A stretch of 64,000 nt of DNA from Affinundibacterium nitidum (lineage in GTDB: Bacteria > Pseudomonadota > Gammaproteobacteria > Burkholderiales > Burkholderiaceae_D): NCBI RefSeq assembly GCF_014284155.1, contig NZ_JACOFZ010000001.1, positions 620,001-684,000 of the forward strand, in the 5' to 3' direction. Below the pieces are notes generated by a model. The model was not told the origin of the DNA. It saw nothing but the letters and a program-made list of their open reading frames with translations, and searched no databases. Positions 1-9,811 of the stretch are shown piece by piece; positions within the stretch are counted from its first letter, which is position 1, and each line of letters opens with the position of its first letter. Position numbers and translations under genes: made by a program.

Positions 1-864
1 GATACCGTCAAAAGCCTGCTACCAACGCACGACGTGTATATTACAGACTGGCGTGATGCGCGGATGGTGCCTCTATCAGAAGGTCCTTTTCACCTTCATG
101 ACTACATTTATTATGTGCAAGATTTCATCCGTCATCTTGCACCAGATCTTCACGTTATCTCCGTTTGCCAACCGACAGTTCCGGTGCTGGCGGCGATATC
201 CTTGATGGCGACAGATAACGATCCTGCTCTACCAAAGAGCATGACAATGATGGGTGGTCCAATCGACCCACGTAAATCACCAACTCAAGTAAACGCGCTT
301 GCCACAGAAAAGAAATTTTCTTGGTTCGAGAATTCAGTTATCTATAACGTACCAGCAAACTACCCGGGTTTCGGTCGCAAAGTTTATCCAGGATTCTTGC
401 AACATGCGGGCTTTGTGGCAATGAACCCCGATCGTCACGCACAGAGTCATTGGGATTTCTACCAACACTTAATTCAAGGTGATGATGAATCAGCTGAGCA
501 GCATAGAAAGTTCTATGATGAATACAATGCGGTATTAGACCTACCCGCTGAGTACTACCTTGAGACTATTAAAACCGTATTCCAAGAGTTCCGACTGCCG
601 AAAGGCACTTGGGAAGTCGAAGGAAAATTAGTGCGTCCACAGGATATCAAGACAGTCGCGTTATTTACTGTTGAAGGTGAGTTAGATGACATATCTGGAC
701 CAGGACAAACACAAGCTGCTCATGATCTTTGCTGCAATATTCCTGCAAAGATGAAACAAGACTATGTCGCTCCAGGTGCTGGTCACTATGGCATTTTCTC
801 GGGCCGCCGCTGGCGTGAAATTATCTGTCCAAAAGTGGTCAGCTTCATTGAGGCGAATTCTTGA
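1..864 (+). CDS. phaZ: Intracellular polyhydroxybutyrate depolymerase, 5' end outside window
   Basis: The reading frame is open from base 1, so the start codon lies upstream of the window and about 288 codons are seen. The protein belongs to the intracellular PHB depolymerase family (alpha/beta hydrolase), which mobilises cytoplasmic polyhydroxybutyrate granules into 3-hydroxybutyrate units. The nucleophile position carries Cys rather than Ser (motif SVCQPTVPV, Cys codon at 166-168), as in the Ralstonia PhaZ1 type. A likely acid lies in the VEGELDD segment and the catalytic His in the GAGHYG segment near the C-terminus. A strong hairpin terminator follows the stop codon. The family assignment is secure; which paralogue it is cannot be told. 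Confidence 0.9.
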   Translation, partial: DTVKSLLPTHDVYITDWRDARMVPLSEGPFHLHDYIYYVQDFIRHLAPDLHVISVCQPTVPVLAAISLMATDNDPALPKSMTMMGGPIDPRKSPTQVNALATEKKFSWFENSVIYNVPANYPGFGRKVYPGFLQHAGFVAMNPDRHAQSHWDFYQHLIQGDDESAEQHRKFYDEYNAVLDLPAEYYLETIKTVFQEFRLPKGTWEVEGKLVRPQDIKTVALFTVEGELDDISGPGQTQAAHDLCCNIPAKMKQDYVAPGAGHYGIFSGRRWREIICPKVVSFIEANS

Positions 865-887
865 TCACACAGGTGATTGTTAATTCG

Positions 888-911
888 AAGGGTGGCACTG
901 CCACCCTTTTT
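888..911 (+). terminator. Rho-independent terminator after phaZ
   Basis: A 10-bp perfect inverted repeat (AAGGGTGGCA / TGCCACCCTT) with a one-base centre is followed directly by a run of T. It sits 24 bp after the phaZ stop codon and separates it from the next gene. Confidence 0.85.
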
Positions 912-1037
912 CATTTGAAGAAATTAGAGTTGGTATTTAACCAATCTTCTTTTTTCCAAAAATACGCTATACTCGAGAATACTATACGCAATATCCAATG
1001 CTGTTTTAACAACAACATACAAAAGACCGTTTAGCGC

Positions 1038-1580
1038 ATGCAGATAAAACTCTCGACCAAATTCAGCAAGATGATAGTGATTGGCGCCCTTCTCGGCACA
1101 GTCCAAATGATGTCGTCTCAAGCTATGGCCGCAGATGAATCACCCACCGAAACGTCAAAAGCAATCAACGCCTTAAGAGATCTGCGAGATAAAACCTCTG
1201 ACCTCACTATGAATGCAATGAGCCTACTTGGGATCAAGTATAAACGGGGTGGAAATACGCCTGAAAATGGTCTTGATTGCAGTGGTTTTGTACGACTCGT
1301 TTTTAAGAACACGGGCGAAACTGAACTGCCGAGGACTGCAAAAGAGATTAGTAATCAAGGTACGACCGTTGATGAGAAAGACCTTAAACCAGGTGATTTA
1401 GTCTTCTATAACACGCTCAAGAAGAGTTTTTCGCATGTTGGCATTTATCTCGGCGACAATAAATTCATCCATGCGCCTTCAGCAGGTGGGCGCGTCCGTA
1501 TCGAAAGTATGAACTTAGATTACTGGCGCAAACGTTTCAACGGAGCCCGTCGGATCAATGAAGAGCCTCCCGCGAAATAA
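1038..1580 (+). CDS. NlpC/P60 (C40) family cysteine peptidase, secreted
   Basis: 180 residues. A signal peptide of about 31 residues ends in an AMA-A type cleavage site. The NlpC/P60 domain fills the C-terminal two thirds, with Cys81 in the DCSGF motif, His133 in SHVGIYLG and His145 in IHAPS forming the expected Cys-His-His triad. Family members cut peptide bonds in the murein stem (gamma-D-Glu-diaminopimelate). It is preceded by the phaZ terminator, so it should have its own promoter in 912-1037. It converges with the patatin-like gene, with the two stop codons adjoining. Substrate and physiological role are inferred from the family only. Confidence 0.85.
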   Translation: MQIKLSTKFSKMIVIGALLGTVQMMSSQAMAADESPTETSKAINALRDLRDKTSDLTMNAMSLLGIKYKRGGNTPENGLDCSGFVRLVFKNTGETELPRTAKEISNQGTTVDEKDLKPGDLVFYNTLKKSFSHVGIYLGDNKFIHAPSAGGRVRIESMNLDYWRKRFNGARRINEEPPAK

Positions 1581-2519
1581 CTAGCGTTCTTGAAATGCTT
1601 TAATCTTTTCTTTCAACTCGGGAATGACTGCGTTAGCAGCACGTTCGCCGGCCAAAATCGCCAGATTACGACCATTAAAGTCGCTCCCCTTCATTCCTGG
1701 CAAATCTGGTTTTATGACTACATCTGCGCTTTTCAATTCAAAGTGATTGAGACTCTGCCCCATAATCGTGAAAGTTTGCATGAGGACTTCAAGAGAACTC
1801 GAAGCGGCTTGCGAATCTGGGGTCGATGAAATGTTGACAGCAATTACAATATCGGCGCCCATTTCACGAGCAAATCTAACTGGCACTGGCGATACCAAAC
1901 CGCCATCGACATATTGACGCTCATTGATGCGTACGGGCTGAAAAACACCTGGTACCGAGGAAGAGGCTCGCACTGCCAATCCTGTATTGCCACGTTGAAA
2001 TAGGATAGGTAACCCAGTGTTCAAATCTGTGGCAACCGCACCAAAAGGTTTTTTAAGTTTTTCAATCGGCGCTTGCGATACCATCTTATTTACGTAGTTT
2101 TGAAGTGCCTCACCTTTTAATACGCCACTACTTTTCGAAAACAAAGGAACTGACCAATCAGATATCGTAGACTCATCCATTTCCAGCGCCATCTTCTGCA
2201 ACGTAAAGCCGTTATTTCCGGCTGCGTACATTGCACCAACAACACTACCCGCACTTGTCCCAACGATAATGTCAGGGTAAATCCCTTGCGCCTCCAACAC
2301 CTTGATCACACCGATATGTGCAAAACCACGAGCGGCGCCACCACCAAGAGCAAGTCCAATCTTGACAGGTCTAATCGTCTTTACTACCGGTTGCAAGTCA
2401 GTCTTCAAGACCGGCTTGGTGTTGTTCGTCACCGGTGCTGTTGTTGCACAGCCAAATAGAAACAGGGCAGAAATAGCACACGACAAAAGTACTGGCAGGT
2501 TTCGTGAAACGCAGCGCAT
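1581..2519 (-). CDS. Patatin-like phospholipase, predicted lipoprotein (RssA-like)
   Basis: About 312 residues from the chosen start. I prefer the internal ATG at 2519 over an ATG 16 codons upstream because it places a basic n-region and hydrophobic segment directly before a lipobox (LFGC, Cys24). This predicts a lipid-anchored envelope protein. The patatin domain shows the glycine-rich oxyanion segment LALGGGAARG, nucleophile Ser89 in GTSAG and the dyad Asp205 in DGG. The fold acts as a phospholipase/acyl hydrolase; the substrate is unknown. It is convergent with the NlpC/P60 gene and lies downstream of tRNA-Ser on the same strand. Confidence 0.82.
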   Translation of the reverse strand: MRCVSRNLPVLLSCAISALFLFGCATTAPVTNNTKPVLKTDLQPVVKTIRPVKIGLALGGGAARGFAHIGVIKVLEAQGIYPDIIVGTSAGSVVGAMYAAGNNGFTLQKMALEMDESTISDWSVPLFSKSSGVLKGEALQNYVNKMVSQAPIEKLKKPFGAVATDLNTGLPILFQRGNTGLAVRASSSVPGVFQPVRINERQYVDGGLVSPVPVRFAREMGADIVIAVNISSTPDSQAASSSLEVLMQTFTIMGQSLNHFELKSADVVIKPDLPGMKGSDFNGRNLAILAGERAANAVIPELKEKIKAFQER

Positions 2520-2595
2520 AATTAACTCGATATGTAATGGAATAAATATTTGAATCGTTTCCTTCATACAGCTTTACGAGGAAAGACTTTTTGAC

Positions 2596-2625
2596 TTGAT
2601 GACGCGCTCTAAATGAGCGCATCAA
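2596..2625 (-). other. Hairpin downstream of tRNA-Ser, possible terminator
   Basis: An inverted repeat pairs TTGAT + GCGCTC with GAGCGC + ATCAA around a TAAAT loop, with a three-base bulge. It begins seven bases after the CCA end of the tRNA on the minus strand. There is no U-tract after it, so it may be a processing or weak termination structure rather than a canonical terminator. Confidence 0.35.
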
Positions 2626-2631
2626 TAAATT

Positions 2632-2721
2632 TGGCGGAAGCGGTGAGATTCGAACTCACGAAGGGCTCTCACCCTCGCTAGTTTTCAAGACTAGTGCCTT
2701 CAACCACTCGGCCACACTTCC
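2632..2721 (-). tRNA. tRNA-Ser (anticodon TGA)
   Basis: 90 nt on the minus strand. The acceptor stem GGAAGTG pairs with CGCTTCC (one G-T pair), followed by discriminator G and an encoded CCA at 2634-2632. The anticodon arm is CTAGT-CTTGAAA-ACTAG, giving anticodon TGA. A long variable arm (class II) and a T-arm with GTTCGAATC are present, as expected for serine tRNA. Confidence 0.96.
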
Positions 2722-2813
2722 AAGCCGCAAATTATAGCCTAACACGAAATTTTTAGGAAGAGTTTTTGGAAAAACTTTAGAAAATTCCCGATTCGGAAAA
2801 ACGCGCGAGAATA

Positions 2814-4835
2814 TTAAGCAGCGAATGGAAGCGTAAATCCACGCTGCTGCGCATCGAAAAACTTCTCAGCATCTAAAGGACGTGCAAACAAATAACCTTG
2901 AATTTCATCGCAGCCCATTTTCCGTAAAAACTCGAACTGCTCGCTATTTTCAACGCCTTCAGCGACAACTTTATGCCCCATCTGTTTCGCCATACTGATG
3001 ATCGCACTCGAAATAGCACAATCGTCAATATCATCTGGAACGCCCTGTATAAATGAGCGGTCAATCTTCACACTATCAATCGGGAATTTTTTCAAATATG
3101 AAAGACTTGAGAAACCGGTACCAAAATCATCAAGTGCCAAGCTGAGCCCCATCGACGAGAGTTCATTCATGATAGGAACCACATTGCTTGCATTTCGCAT
3201 AAGCATGCTCTCTGTGATTTCTAGTTCAATCCACTGTGCAGATATCTGATGCTTTGAGAGTGCCGCCATCACGCGCTCGCACAAGGAAGATGTGAACTCT
3301 TTTGCAGCCACGTTGACTGCAATACGAAATGGTTTAATTCCTTGAGCTTGCCAGATTTTCGCCTGCTGACATGCCGCATCGAGAACCCAAGAATCAATTT
3401 GAATAATGAGATTACTTTCTTCAGCTACCGGAATGAATTCAATTGGAGAAATAATTCCATGGTTAGGCTTAGCCCAGCGAATTAACGCTTCAGCACCAAT
3501 CACTGCACCACTAGAAATATCGACTTTAGGTTGAAAAAGTAAGAAGAACTCATTTTGCTCCAGCGCACGTCGCATGCTTGATTCGAGTTCCATTCGCCCA
3601 GAAATCGAGTGGTTCATTGCTGCATCATAGAACGCATAGTCTCCACAACTCTTTTCAACGAGACGCTTTGCGCGAAACATCGCAATATCCGCTTTTTGCA
3701 AAAGGTCTTCAGCATCTACACCATCTTGTGGAAACAAACTAATGCCAATACTTGCACCAAGCTTTAACTCATGTGAATCGATTTTTATTGTTTGATCTAG
3801 ACATGCCAAAAGCTTTTGTGCCACTAAGCCCAAGTCGAAATGGCGCTTTACATCGACAATCGCCACGGCGAACTCATCACTTCCTAGTCGAGCGATCACA
3901 TCATTTTCACGTAGCGCTGCACGAAAACGGTAGGCCACTTGCCTTAACAACTGATCACCTACTGCATGCCCTAATGCTTCATTGATAGGCTTGAATCGAT
4001 TCAAATCGATAAAAAAAACACCAACCATGCAGTCATTCCGTTGACCACGCTGAATGGAAGCTTCAACAAGCTTTTTAAATAAAACACGGTTCGGAAAATC
4101 AGTGAGTACATCGTAGTAAGCGAGGTGATTGATTTTTTCCTCTGCACACTTACGCTGAGTAATATCACTCAAATAACCTATCATTCCAATTGGACTACCA
4201 ACTTCGTCGGTCAACATAGACAAACTGAGACTAGCCCAAAAAACCTCGCCATTTTTTTTGCGTCGGCGCACTTCCATCTCTCGTCCGCCTTGCTGTAAGA
4301 AATGGTCATGGTGAAGAAAGTCTATTGGTTCTTCATCTCCATACAAAAATAAAATGTTTTGTCCTATCGCCTCAGAAGCACTATATCCAAACAGTTTCTC
4401 CGCGCCCAAATTCCAACTTATTATGAAACCCGCTAGGTCCATAGTGATGACAGACTCATGAATCTGGTCAAGAATCTGAGATTGCATCAGCTGCGACTTT
4501 AGCGCTGCCTTAAATTTTGAATCTAACTTTGTACGAACCGATAGGAGTCGTGCAGTTAGCGCGGTAATTTGATTGAGCTTATCCAATTCCCGTTCATTTA
4601 TTGTCCTCGTGCTTGAAGATAGAACATAGCAATCCTCTGCCGTTACTTGAGTGATCGCGACGTGCTCTGAATGTGCGGGCAATTCCCGCGTAAAAACGAT
4701 TTCGAGATCATCAAATAACTGCGCGACAATTTTTGAAATTTCGTTCTTGAAATACGCGGTATCTCGACACAAAATCGTTTCGCAGAGATTAATCCCGACT
4801 TGAACGTCAGCTAATGAACTACTAAGCTCGTTCAT
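2814..4835 (-). CDS. PAS-GGDEF-EAL c-di-GMP signalling protein
   Basis: 673 residues from the ATG at 4835; an in-frame start 10 codons upstream is less likely because the 4835 ATG overlaps the TAA of the upstream HDOD gene (TAATG), a translational coupling arrangement. Order: an N-terminal region of about 115 residues without a recognised domain, PAS (about 115-230), GGDEF (about 235-400), EAL (about 415-660). The cyclase signature reads GSDEF instead of GG(D/E)EF, so cyclase activity is doubtful. The EAL domain keeps EALIRW, DDFGTGFSS and KIDRSF, so a c-di-GMP phosphodiesterase is the better prediction. No membrane segment is seen, suggesting a cytoplasmic sensor. Confidence 0.88.
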   Translation of the reverse strand: MNELSSSLADVQVGINLCETILCRDTAYFKNEISKIVAQLFDDLEIVFTRELPAHSEHVAITQVTAEDCYVLSSSTRTINERELDKLNQITALTARLLSVRTKLDSKFKAALKSQLMQSQILDQIHESVITMDLAGFIISWNLGAEKLFGYSASEAIGQNILFLYGDEEPIDFLHHDHFLQQGGREMEVRRRKKNGEVFWASLSLSMLTDEVGSPIGMIGYLSDITQRKCAEEKINHLAYYDVLTDFPNRVLFKKLVEASIQRGQRNDCMVGVFFIDLNRFKPINEALGHAVGDQLLRQVAYRFRAALRENDVIARLGSDEFAVAIVDVKRHFDLGLVAQKLLACLDQTIKIDSHELKLGASIGISLFPQDGVDAEDLLQKADIAMFRAKRLVEKSCGDYAFYDAAMNHSISGRMELESSMRRALEQNEFFLLFQPKVDISSGAVIGAEALIRWAKPNHGIISPIEFIPVAEESNLIIQIDSWVLDAACQQAKIWQAQGIKPFRIAVNVAAKEFTSSLCERVMAALSKHQISAQWIELEITESMLMRNASNVVPIMNELSSMGLSLALDDFGTGFSSLSYLKKFPIDSVKIDRSFIQGVPDDIDDCAISSAIISMAKQMGHKVVAEGVENSEQFEFLRKMGCDEIQGYLFARPLDAEKFFDAQQRGFTLPFAA

Positions 4836-6016
4836 TACATGTCCTGGCAGACTTGATTTACCCAAGTGTATGAATAAACTTGGTTTTCGTAATAGGTCCC
4901 AGCATCAATTCCCTGCGCCTGGAGCGCGTTCGCAAGCAACTGTGATTTCGGACGATCTGCTAATTCAACAATTGCCAACAAACTACCCAGCTCACCGGCA
5001 CGTTCGGTCAAAGCATCAACAATCTCTTCTGGCAAATTTAGCGGCTTCAGAATTTCCCAGAGTGGTGTCGAGAACAAAAGATCCAGTAATGAAAACATGC
5101 CGACCATAAACGCACTATCTTGCTCATCGCGGCTTCCGCCTCGTTGTCGACAATACGCTTCCATTGAACTAGCGCGAAAAGCCGCCCTCAACATCAATGG
5201 GTTCAAGCCGCTCCCATGATCGCCCTGCTTCGCATAAAGCAAGAGTTGCAACCAACGTTGGAGTTGACGACGCCCGAGCAAATTAATCGCTTGAACAAAG
5301 CTGGAAACTTTTACCGTTTGCGCGAATGCAGCTGAGCTAACAATCTTAAACAACATAAACGAAAGGCTAGCGTCTTGCTTAAATAGGGTTTCCAACTCCT
5401 TGACGTCTGCATCCCGGGAAACCAAATTGAGAAGCTTCAACAATCTTGCGCGAGCAGTCGCGTCTCCCGTCTTGTTCGAATTGGTCGGAGAGAACGCAAA
5501 TTCACCGCTAAAGAGACTAAACCCTGCTTCAGAAGCCGTCTGCTGTTGGGCGAGAGTGTCGAGGTTTTTCGCCAAATGCTGATTGTTCTGCAGACTAAAT
5601 AACCAAGGCTGAATATGAGAGGGAATTCCTTGCGCGCAATCAACTATGATGCCTTTTGTCTCGGGCCAAATTAATGAAGCCTTCGAATTAAAATCATCCA
5701 TCAAAATACGCATGCCAAGGCTAGCGAAATGCTCAAGCTTGTCGCCGACCTCTTTATCTATACAGCTCAACTCTGGAATACACAAAGCAATATGTTTGCT
5801 GGTGTCTCGCTCGGCGAAATCGAGTGGAAGCTCCCTAGGATGCTTCACCGGCAGCATGATGAACAGCGGTGCAAGTCGCTCCAGGAAATCGACTTGCTGC
5901 AGTACATTTAAAAGATAACTGTAGGTATCTTCCGTTTGATCGCCAAAATCTGGACGTAAGGCGACGAGCTTCTGTTGACTATTCACTACAGGCAAGAAGG
6001 ACACAATAGGAATCAT
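4835..6016 (-). CDS. HDOD-domain signalling protein with degenerate EAL-like N-terminus
   Basis: 393 residues. The C-terminal half has HDOD features (a segment with LSFMLFKIVSSAAF and then INLLGRRQLQRW). The N-terminal half looks like a shrunken EAL domain of the YuxH type (ALCIPELSC, MRILMDDF) that lacks the catalytic EAL motif, so it is unlikely to hydrolyse c-di-GMP itself. Its stop overlaps the start of the PAS-GGDEF-EAL gene, implying co-translation and related roles. HDOD proteins commonly act in signalling and regulation without proven enzymatic activity. Its specific partner is unknown. Confidence 0.78.
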   Translation of the reverse strand: MIPIVSFLPVVNSQQKLVALRPDFGDQTEDTYSYLLNVLQQVDFLERLAPLFIMLPVKHPRELPLDFAERDTSKHIALCIPELSCIDKEVGDKLEHFASLGMRILMDDFNSKASLIWPETKGIIVDCAQGIPSHIQPWLFSLQNNQHLAKNLDTLAQQQTASEAGFSLFSGEFAFSPTNSNKTGDATARARLLKLLNLVSRDADVKELETLFKQDASLSFMLFKIVSSAAFAQTVKVSSFVQAINLLGRRQLQRWLQLLLYAKQGDHGSGLNPLMLRAAFRASSMEAYCRQRGGSRDEQDSAFMVGMFSLLDLLFSTPLWEILKPLNLPEEIVDALTERAGELGSLLAIVELADRPKSQLLANALQAQGIDAGTYYENQVYSYTWVNQVCQDM

Positions 6017-6252
6017 GAGCAGGAAAATCTCCAGATTTTTACTCTGAGCTTACTCTCAGTTAGATGCTTAAAAGCAATTTGTATCCTGATGGTAAGTTGG
6101 AAATTACACAATTGCAAGATTAATTGATGAATACGAAGCAATTTTTGAAAGATGTTGCTTTCGCAATACATGCGGCGAAAACAGGACTGAAGATATCCAC
6201 AAAATCGATCGAATCTCTTTCATTACCAACTAAAGGATCGAAAGAAATTAGT

Positions 6253-7521
6253 TCAATTATCGAGAAACATTTGCTGAAGATCGTTGAGAAAACGTCGCCC
6301 TAAAGGACTTGGCTTAATCGTCAAATGGTCAACTTCGATTAAAGCGCGTTTTTCGGCTGCGCTTAGAGTTTTCTCGATTGAATTTAGCAATAAGCCAGTA
6401 CGCTCGAAAAATAGTTTCGACTCGAAACCATCATTCAAGCGCAAGGCATTTAGCATAAACTCGAAAGGCAATTCATCCCTTCCAATCTCAAAAGACTCTT
6501 GCACTGCATTCCCTTTAAATGCAGATTCAACGAATGCTTTTGGTTGCTTATGACGAAGTTGTCGAATGATTCGATGAGGAAATGAAAGTTTGGAATGAGC
6601 ACCAGCGCCAATCCCAAGATAATCACCAAAATTCCAGTAATTTAAATTGTGACGCGATTCCTTACCTGGCTTCGCAAATGCTGACACCTCATAGTGGTGG
6701 TAACCATACTCCCCCATCTTTGCCTGTATTTGCTCCTGCATCTCAGCGCTTAGATCTTCGTCAGGAACAGTTGGAGGATATTTGGCAAAGTACGTATTTG
6801 GTTCCAGTGTGAGGTGATATAAAGACAAATGGGTCGGTTCAAAGCTCAATGCCATTTCTAAATCATGCTTTGACTCCGCTAAAGTTTGATTGGGTAAAGC
6901 GAACATCAGATCAAGATTAAAATTATCGAAATTATTTCGGGCTATATCAATTGCTCGCTTCGCCTCATCTCCGTTATGAATACGACCCAAAGCGTGCAAA
7001 TGTTGGCTATTGAAACTCTGAATACCGATCGACAATCGATTAATTCCGCTTTCACGATAGGAACGAAACTTTTCCGCCTCGAAGGTACCAGGGTTCGCCT
7101 CCATCGTAATTTCCGCAGCACTATCCAAGGGCAATAAGGTACGCACATCACTCAATAGCTGATCGAGGCCTGCAGCAGACATCAAACTCGGCGTACCGCC
7201 ACCAATGAATACCGAGTATATCTTTCGCCCCCAAATCATTGGAAGTGCATGCTCTAAATCCAATCGCAATGCGCGAAGATACTCAGCTTCATCGAAAGAT
7301 TGCTTTACCTCATGTGAATTAAAGTCGCAGTAAGGACACTTTCTTACACACCATGGGAAATGAATATACAAAGACAATGGTGGCAAGGCGCCCAAATGCA
7401 AAGTACCCTCACTTAGATAGTTTCTGGCAACTTCGGATGAAATTTCACTGATGCGATCAGAAGAGGAAGCTTGTTGTTCTTGGTTCGGTGGTGTGAGAGT
7501 AATTGGCTTAATCGGAATCAT
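6253..7521 (-). CDS. hemW: Radical SAM heme chaperone HemW
   Basis: 422 residues. The radical SAM cluster motif CxxxCxxC is present as Cys58, Cys62, Cys65 after YIHFPW. GGGTPS and the following MEANPGT and RLSIGIQSF segments are typical of the HemN/HemW family. Members were once called oxygen-independent coproporphyrinogen oxidase-like, but the HemW branch is a heme-binding chaperone. A 45-residue N-terminal extension before the core is unusual but has no recognised domain. Its ATG overlaps the rdgB stop by four bases (ATGA), so it is the distal gene of an rph-rdgB-hemW run. Confidence 0.9.
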   Translation of the reverse strand: MIPIKPITLTPPNQEQQASSSDRISEISSEVARNYLSEGTLHLGALPPLSLYIHFPWCVRKCPYCDFNSHEVKQSFDEAEYLRALRLDLEHALPMIWGRKIYSVFIGGGTPSLMSAAGLDQLLSDVRTLLPLDSAAEITMEANPGTFEAEKFRSYRESGINRLSIGIQSFNSQHLHALGRIHNGDEAKRAIDIARNNFDNFNLDLMFALPNQTLAESKHDLEMALSFEPTHLSLYHLTLEPNTYFAKYPPTVPDEDLSAEMQEQIQAKMGEYGYHHYEVSAFAKPGKESRHNLNYWNFGDYLGIGAGAHSKLSFPHRIIRQLRHKQPKAFVESAFKGNAVQESFEIGRDELPFEFMLNALRLNDGFESKLFFERTGLLLNSIEKTLSAAEKRALIEVDHLTIKPSPLGRRFLNDLQQMFLDN

Positions 7522-8111
7522 GCTTGTTGCGTCAGTTTTTGTATCAGGTCCTGAAGGGCTTTTGCTCGGTGAGAAATACCATTTTTTTCCAAGGGAGTTA
7601 GCTGCGCAGCCGTTTTACCAAACTCAGGGACATAAAAATGTGGATCATATCCAAAGCCGCCATCGCCTGCAGGACTATCAACGAAAACGCCATTCCATCG
7701 GCCATCTGCGATGACTGGTTGGGGATCATTCTCTGATCGCACAAAAACAAGAACACAATAATAGTAGGCAGATCGGTCATCCATACCCTGCAACTGCATC
7801 ACCAATTTTTGATTATTATTCTCATCTGACTTTGGTTCACCAGCGTAACGCGCAGAAAATACACCTGGCGCACCACCCAAGCTTGGCACACAAATACCAG
7901 AATCATCCGCTAACGCAGGCAACCCCGTCAATTTAGCAGCATGTCTCGCTTTAGACAGTGCGTTTTCAAGGAACGTAAAATATGGCTCTGGCGAATCGGG
8001 GACATTGAATTCAGATTGAGAGTGCACAGAAAAACCAAGCGGCGCCAATAATTGATGAAACTCCTTGAGTTTCCCCTGATTATTGGATGCCAAGACAATC
8101 TTTTGACTCAT
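7518..8111 (-). CDS. rdgB: XTP/dITP diphosphatase (RdgB/HAM1 family)
   Basis: 197 residues, the usual length. Family motifs visible: [10 protein letters not shown] at the N-terminus, [10 protein letters not shown] with the catalytic Asp, [22 protein letters not shown] and a C-terminal SHRAKAL. It hydrolyses non-canonical purine nucleoside triphosphates (XTP, ITP, dITP) to monophosphates and so keeps them out of DNA and RNA. It overlaps rph upstream (four bases) and hemW downstream (four bases), indicating one transcript. Confidence 0.95.
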   Translation of the reverse strand: MSQKIVLASNNQGKLKEFHQLLAPLGFSVHSQSEFNVPDSPEPYFTFLENALSKARHAAKLTGLPALADDSGICVPSLGGAPGVFSARYAGEPKSDENNNQKLVMQLQGMDDRSAYYYCVLVFVRSENDPQPVIADGRWNGVFVDSPAGDGGFGYDPHFYVPEFGKTAAQLTPLEKNGISHRAKALQDLIQKLTQQA

Positions 8112-8842
8112 GAAATCAATCCCAAAGCACGTTTCTGGTTCTGAATGATTTCTGCGATTCCGCTCTCAGCGAGGTCAAGCAATTGATTCAGCGTAGCGCG
8201 TTCAAAAGCATGCCCTTCCGCCGTGCCTTGAACCTCGATAAAATGTCCTTGATCTTCCATGACGACATTCATATCTGTATCACAATCTGAATCTTCAAGA
8301 TAATCCAGATCGAGAACAGGCTGACCACGGTAGACCCCCACAGAGACCGCAGCGACAAATTGTTTCACGGGAATTGCATCGATGGTCCCAGCTGCCAACA
8401 TTTTAGAAAACGCGTCGTAGGCTGCAACCATCGCACCTGAAATCGCTGCCGTACGAGTTCCCCCATCAGCTTGAATCACGTCACAATCAAGATGCAATGT
8501 TCGCTCTCCGAACGCTTCCAAATCAAATGCCGCGCGCAAAGAACGCCCTATCAGACGCTGGATTTCTTGGGTACGACCACTTTGCTTTCCCTTCGCGGCT
8601 TCGCGATCCATTCGTGTGTGCGTAGAACGTGGCAACATCCCATATTCAGCCGTTAACCAGCCTTGTCCTTTGCCTTTCAGGAAACCAGGAACTTTATCTT
8701 CGATACTGGCCGTGCAGATAACTTTAGTCGCCCCAAACTCGACCAAAACGGAGCCCTCAGCATGCTGAGTAAAATGACGAGTAAAGCGCACTTCACGAAG
8801 TGAATTGGGGCTGCGTCCACTAGGACGTTGAATAGTAGACAT
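8108..8842 (-). CDS. rph: Ribonuclease PH
   Basis: 244 residues from the ATG at 8842, which gives the family-typical beginning [16 protein letters not shown]; another ATG five codons upstream is in frame and neither has a strong ribosome binding site. RNase PH is the phosphorolytic 3'-5' exonuclease that trims tRNA 3' ends. Characteristic segments include [28 protein letters not shown] and [15 protein letters not shown]. First gene of the rph-rdgB-hemW run and close downstream of the phosphatase gene's 5' neighbour region. Confidence 0.94.
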   Translation of the reverse strand: MSTIQRPSGRSPNSLREVRFTRHFTQHAEGSVLVEFGATKVICTASIEDKVPGFLKGKGQGWLTAEYGMLPRSTHTRMDREAAKGKQSGRTQEIQRLIGRSLRAAFDLEAFGERTLHLDCDVIQADGGTRTAAISGAMVAAYDAFSKMLAAGTIDAIPVKQFVAAVSVGVYRGQPVLDLDYLEDSDCDTDMNVVMEDQGHFIEVQGTAEGHAFERATLNQLLDLAESGIAEIIQNQKRALGLIS

Positions 8843-8869
8843 AGGAGATACCATCATTTGAAGAATAAA

Positions 8870-9811
8870 TTATTTATCGTTTTTGTTAGTTAAACGCGTT
8901 GAGTTATGAATCGCATTTCGGATCTCGTCAATTGCTTTTTCAATCTCTTCATCATTAAACAGATCGGCTTCGGCATTTTCATCATCAACATCAACAGGGA
9001 TTTGAATCGTGGTCGCAATCGAGCCAATGGGCAAAGTGTTTGTAGAAATAATGGAGGAATTCTCCAAGATATCATTACCTTCCCACATCATTGCGAGAGC
9101 CGTCGCGTTATCGCCCTGACGTCCTGCGATTTCCACAGCGGTTCTTACCAGTTCTGGGATTGCACGAACAATCGTTTGTTCATGAAGACGTTGCGCTAAT
9201 AAATGGTCCGGCAATACGCCCCATAAACCATCCGAACACAAGAGAATCAAATCGCCTGCTTGCAAGGAAGCGCGACGAGAAAGCTCGACGATGGGTGCGT
9301 GCGGCGCGCCGAGGCAATTAAAAAGTTTATTGCGATCTGGATGTGTATTTCGCTCAGAGGGATCAATCTTACCTTGATCAATTAAGGTTTCGAGGCGGGA
9401 GTGATCTTTGGTGCGCAGTAAGATTTGACCATCACGCATCCAATACAGCCTAGAGTCACCGCAATGTGCCCAGTAAGCATTACCGTTTTGAATTAGACAG
9501 GCAACGATAGTCGTACGCGGTGTTTCTGGAAGATTCTTTAATTGACGAAAACGATGTATTTCGTTGTGTGCAGCCAAGAAACCTTTCTCGAGAAAACGCT
9601 CAGGCTTATCAATCATTGGATGAGCTTGCTTCTGAAACAGACTGCCAATCGTTTGCATCGCAATCGTGGCTGCCATTTCACCCATGATATGGCCACCCAT
9701 ACCATCCGCAAGTAGCAACAAAATCGCGTCACGGGTAAAGCTGTAGCCCATACGGTCTTGATTAACCTTGCGGCCGCCAATATGGCTTTCTTGGTAGACT
9801 GAAAAACGCAT
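8870..9811 (-). CDS. PP2C-type Ser/Thr protein phosphatase
   Basis: 313 residues. PP2C metal-binding motifs are all present: NQDRMGY, LLADGMGGH, HCGDSRLYW, LCSDGLWG and RQGDNAT. The last 60 residues after the catalytic core are acidic and lack a domain. It follows a Ser/Thr kinase gene by 63 bp on the same strand, and the pair presumably reverse each other's phosphorylation. The targets are not evident from the sequence. rph starts 27 bp downstream, so all five genes of this block may be one operon. Confidence 0.93.
   Translation of the reverse strand: MRFSVYQESHIGGRKVNQDRMGYSFTRDAILLLLADGMGGHIMGEMAATIAMQTIGSLFQKQAHPMIDKPERFLEKGFLAAHNEIHRFRQLKNLPETPRTTIVACLIQNGNAYWAHCGDSRLYWMRDGQILLRTKDHSRLETLIDQGKIDPSERNTHPDRNKLFNCLGAPHAPIVELSRRASLQAGDLILLCSDGLWGVLPDHLLAQRLHEQTIVRAIPELVRTAVEIAGRQGDNATALAMMWEGNDILENSSIISTNTLPIGSIATTIQIPVDVDDENAEADLFNDEEIEKAIDEIRNAIHNSTRLTNKNDK

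Noticed and set aside
6127-6303. Small plus-strand frame of 58 codons between the HDOD gene and hemW
   Set aside because: No ribosome binding site, no recognisable protein character, and its last 51 bases run antisense to the 3' end of hemW.
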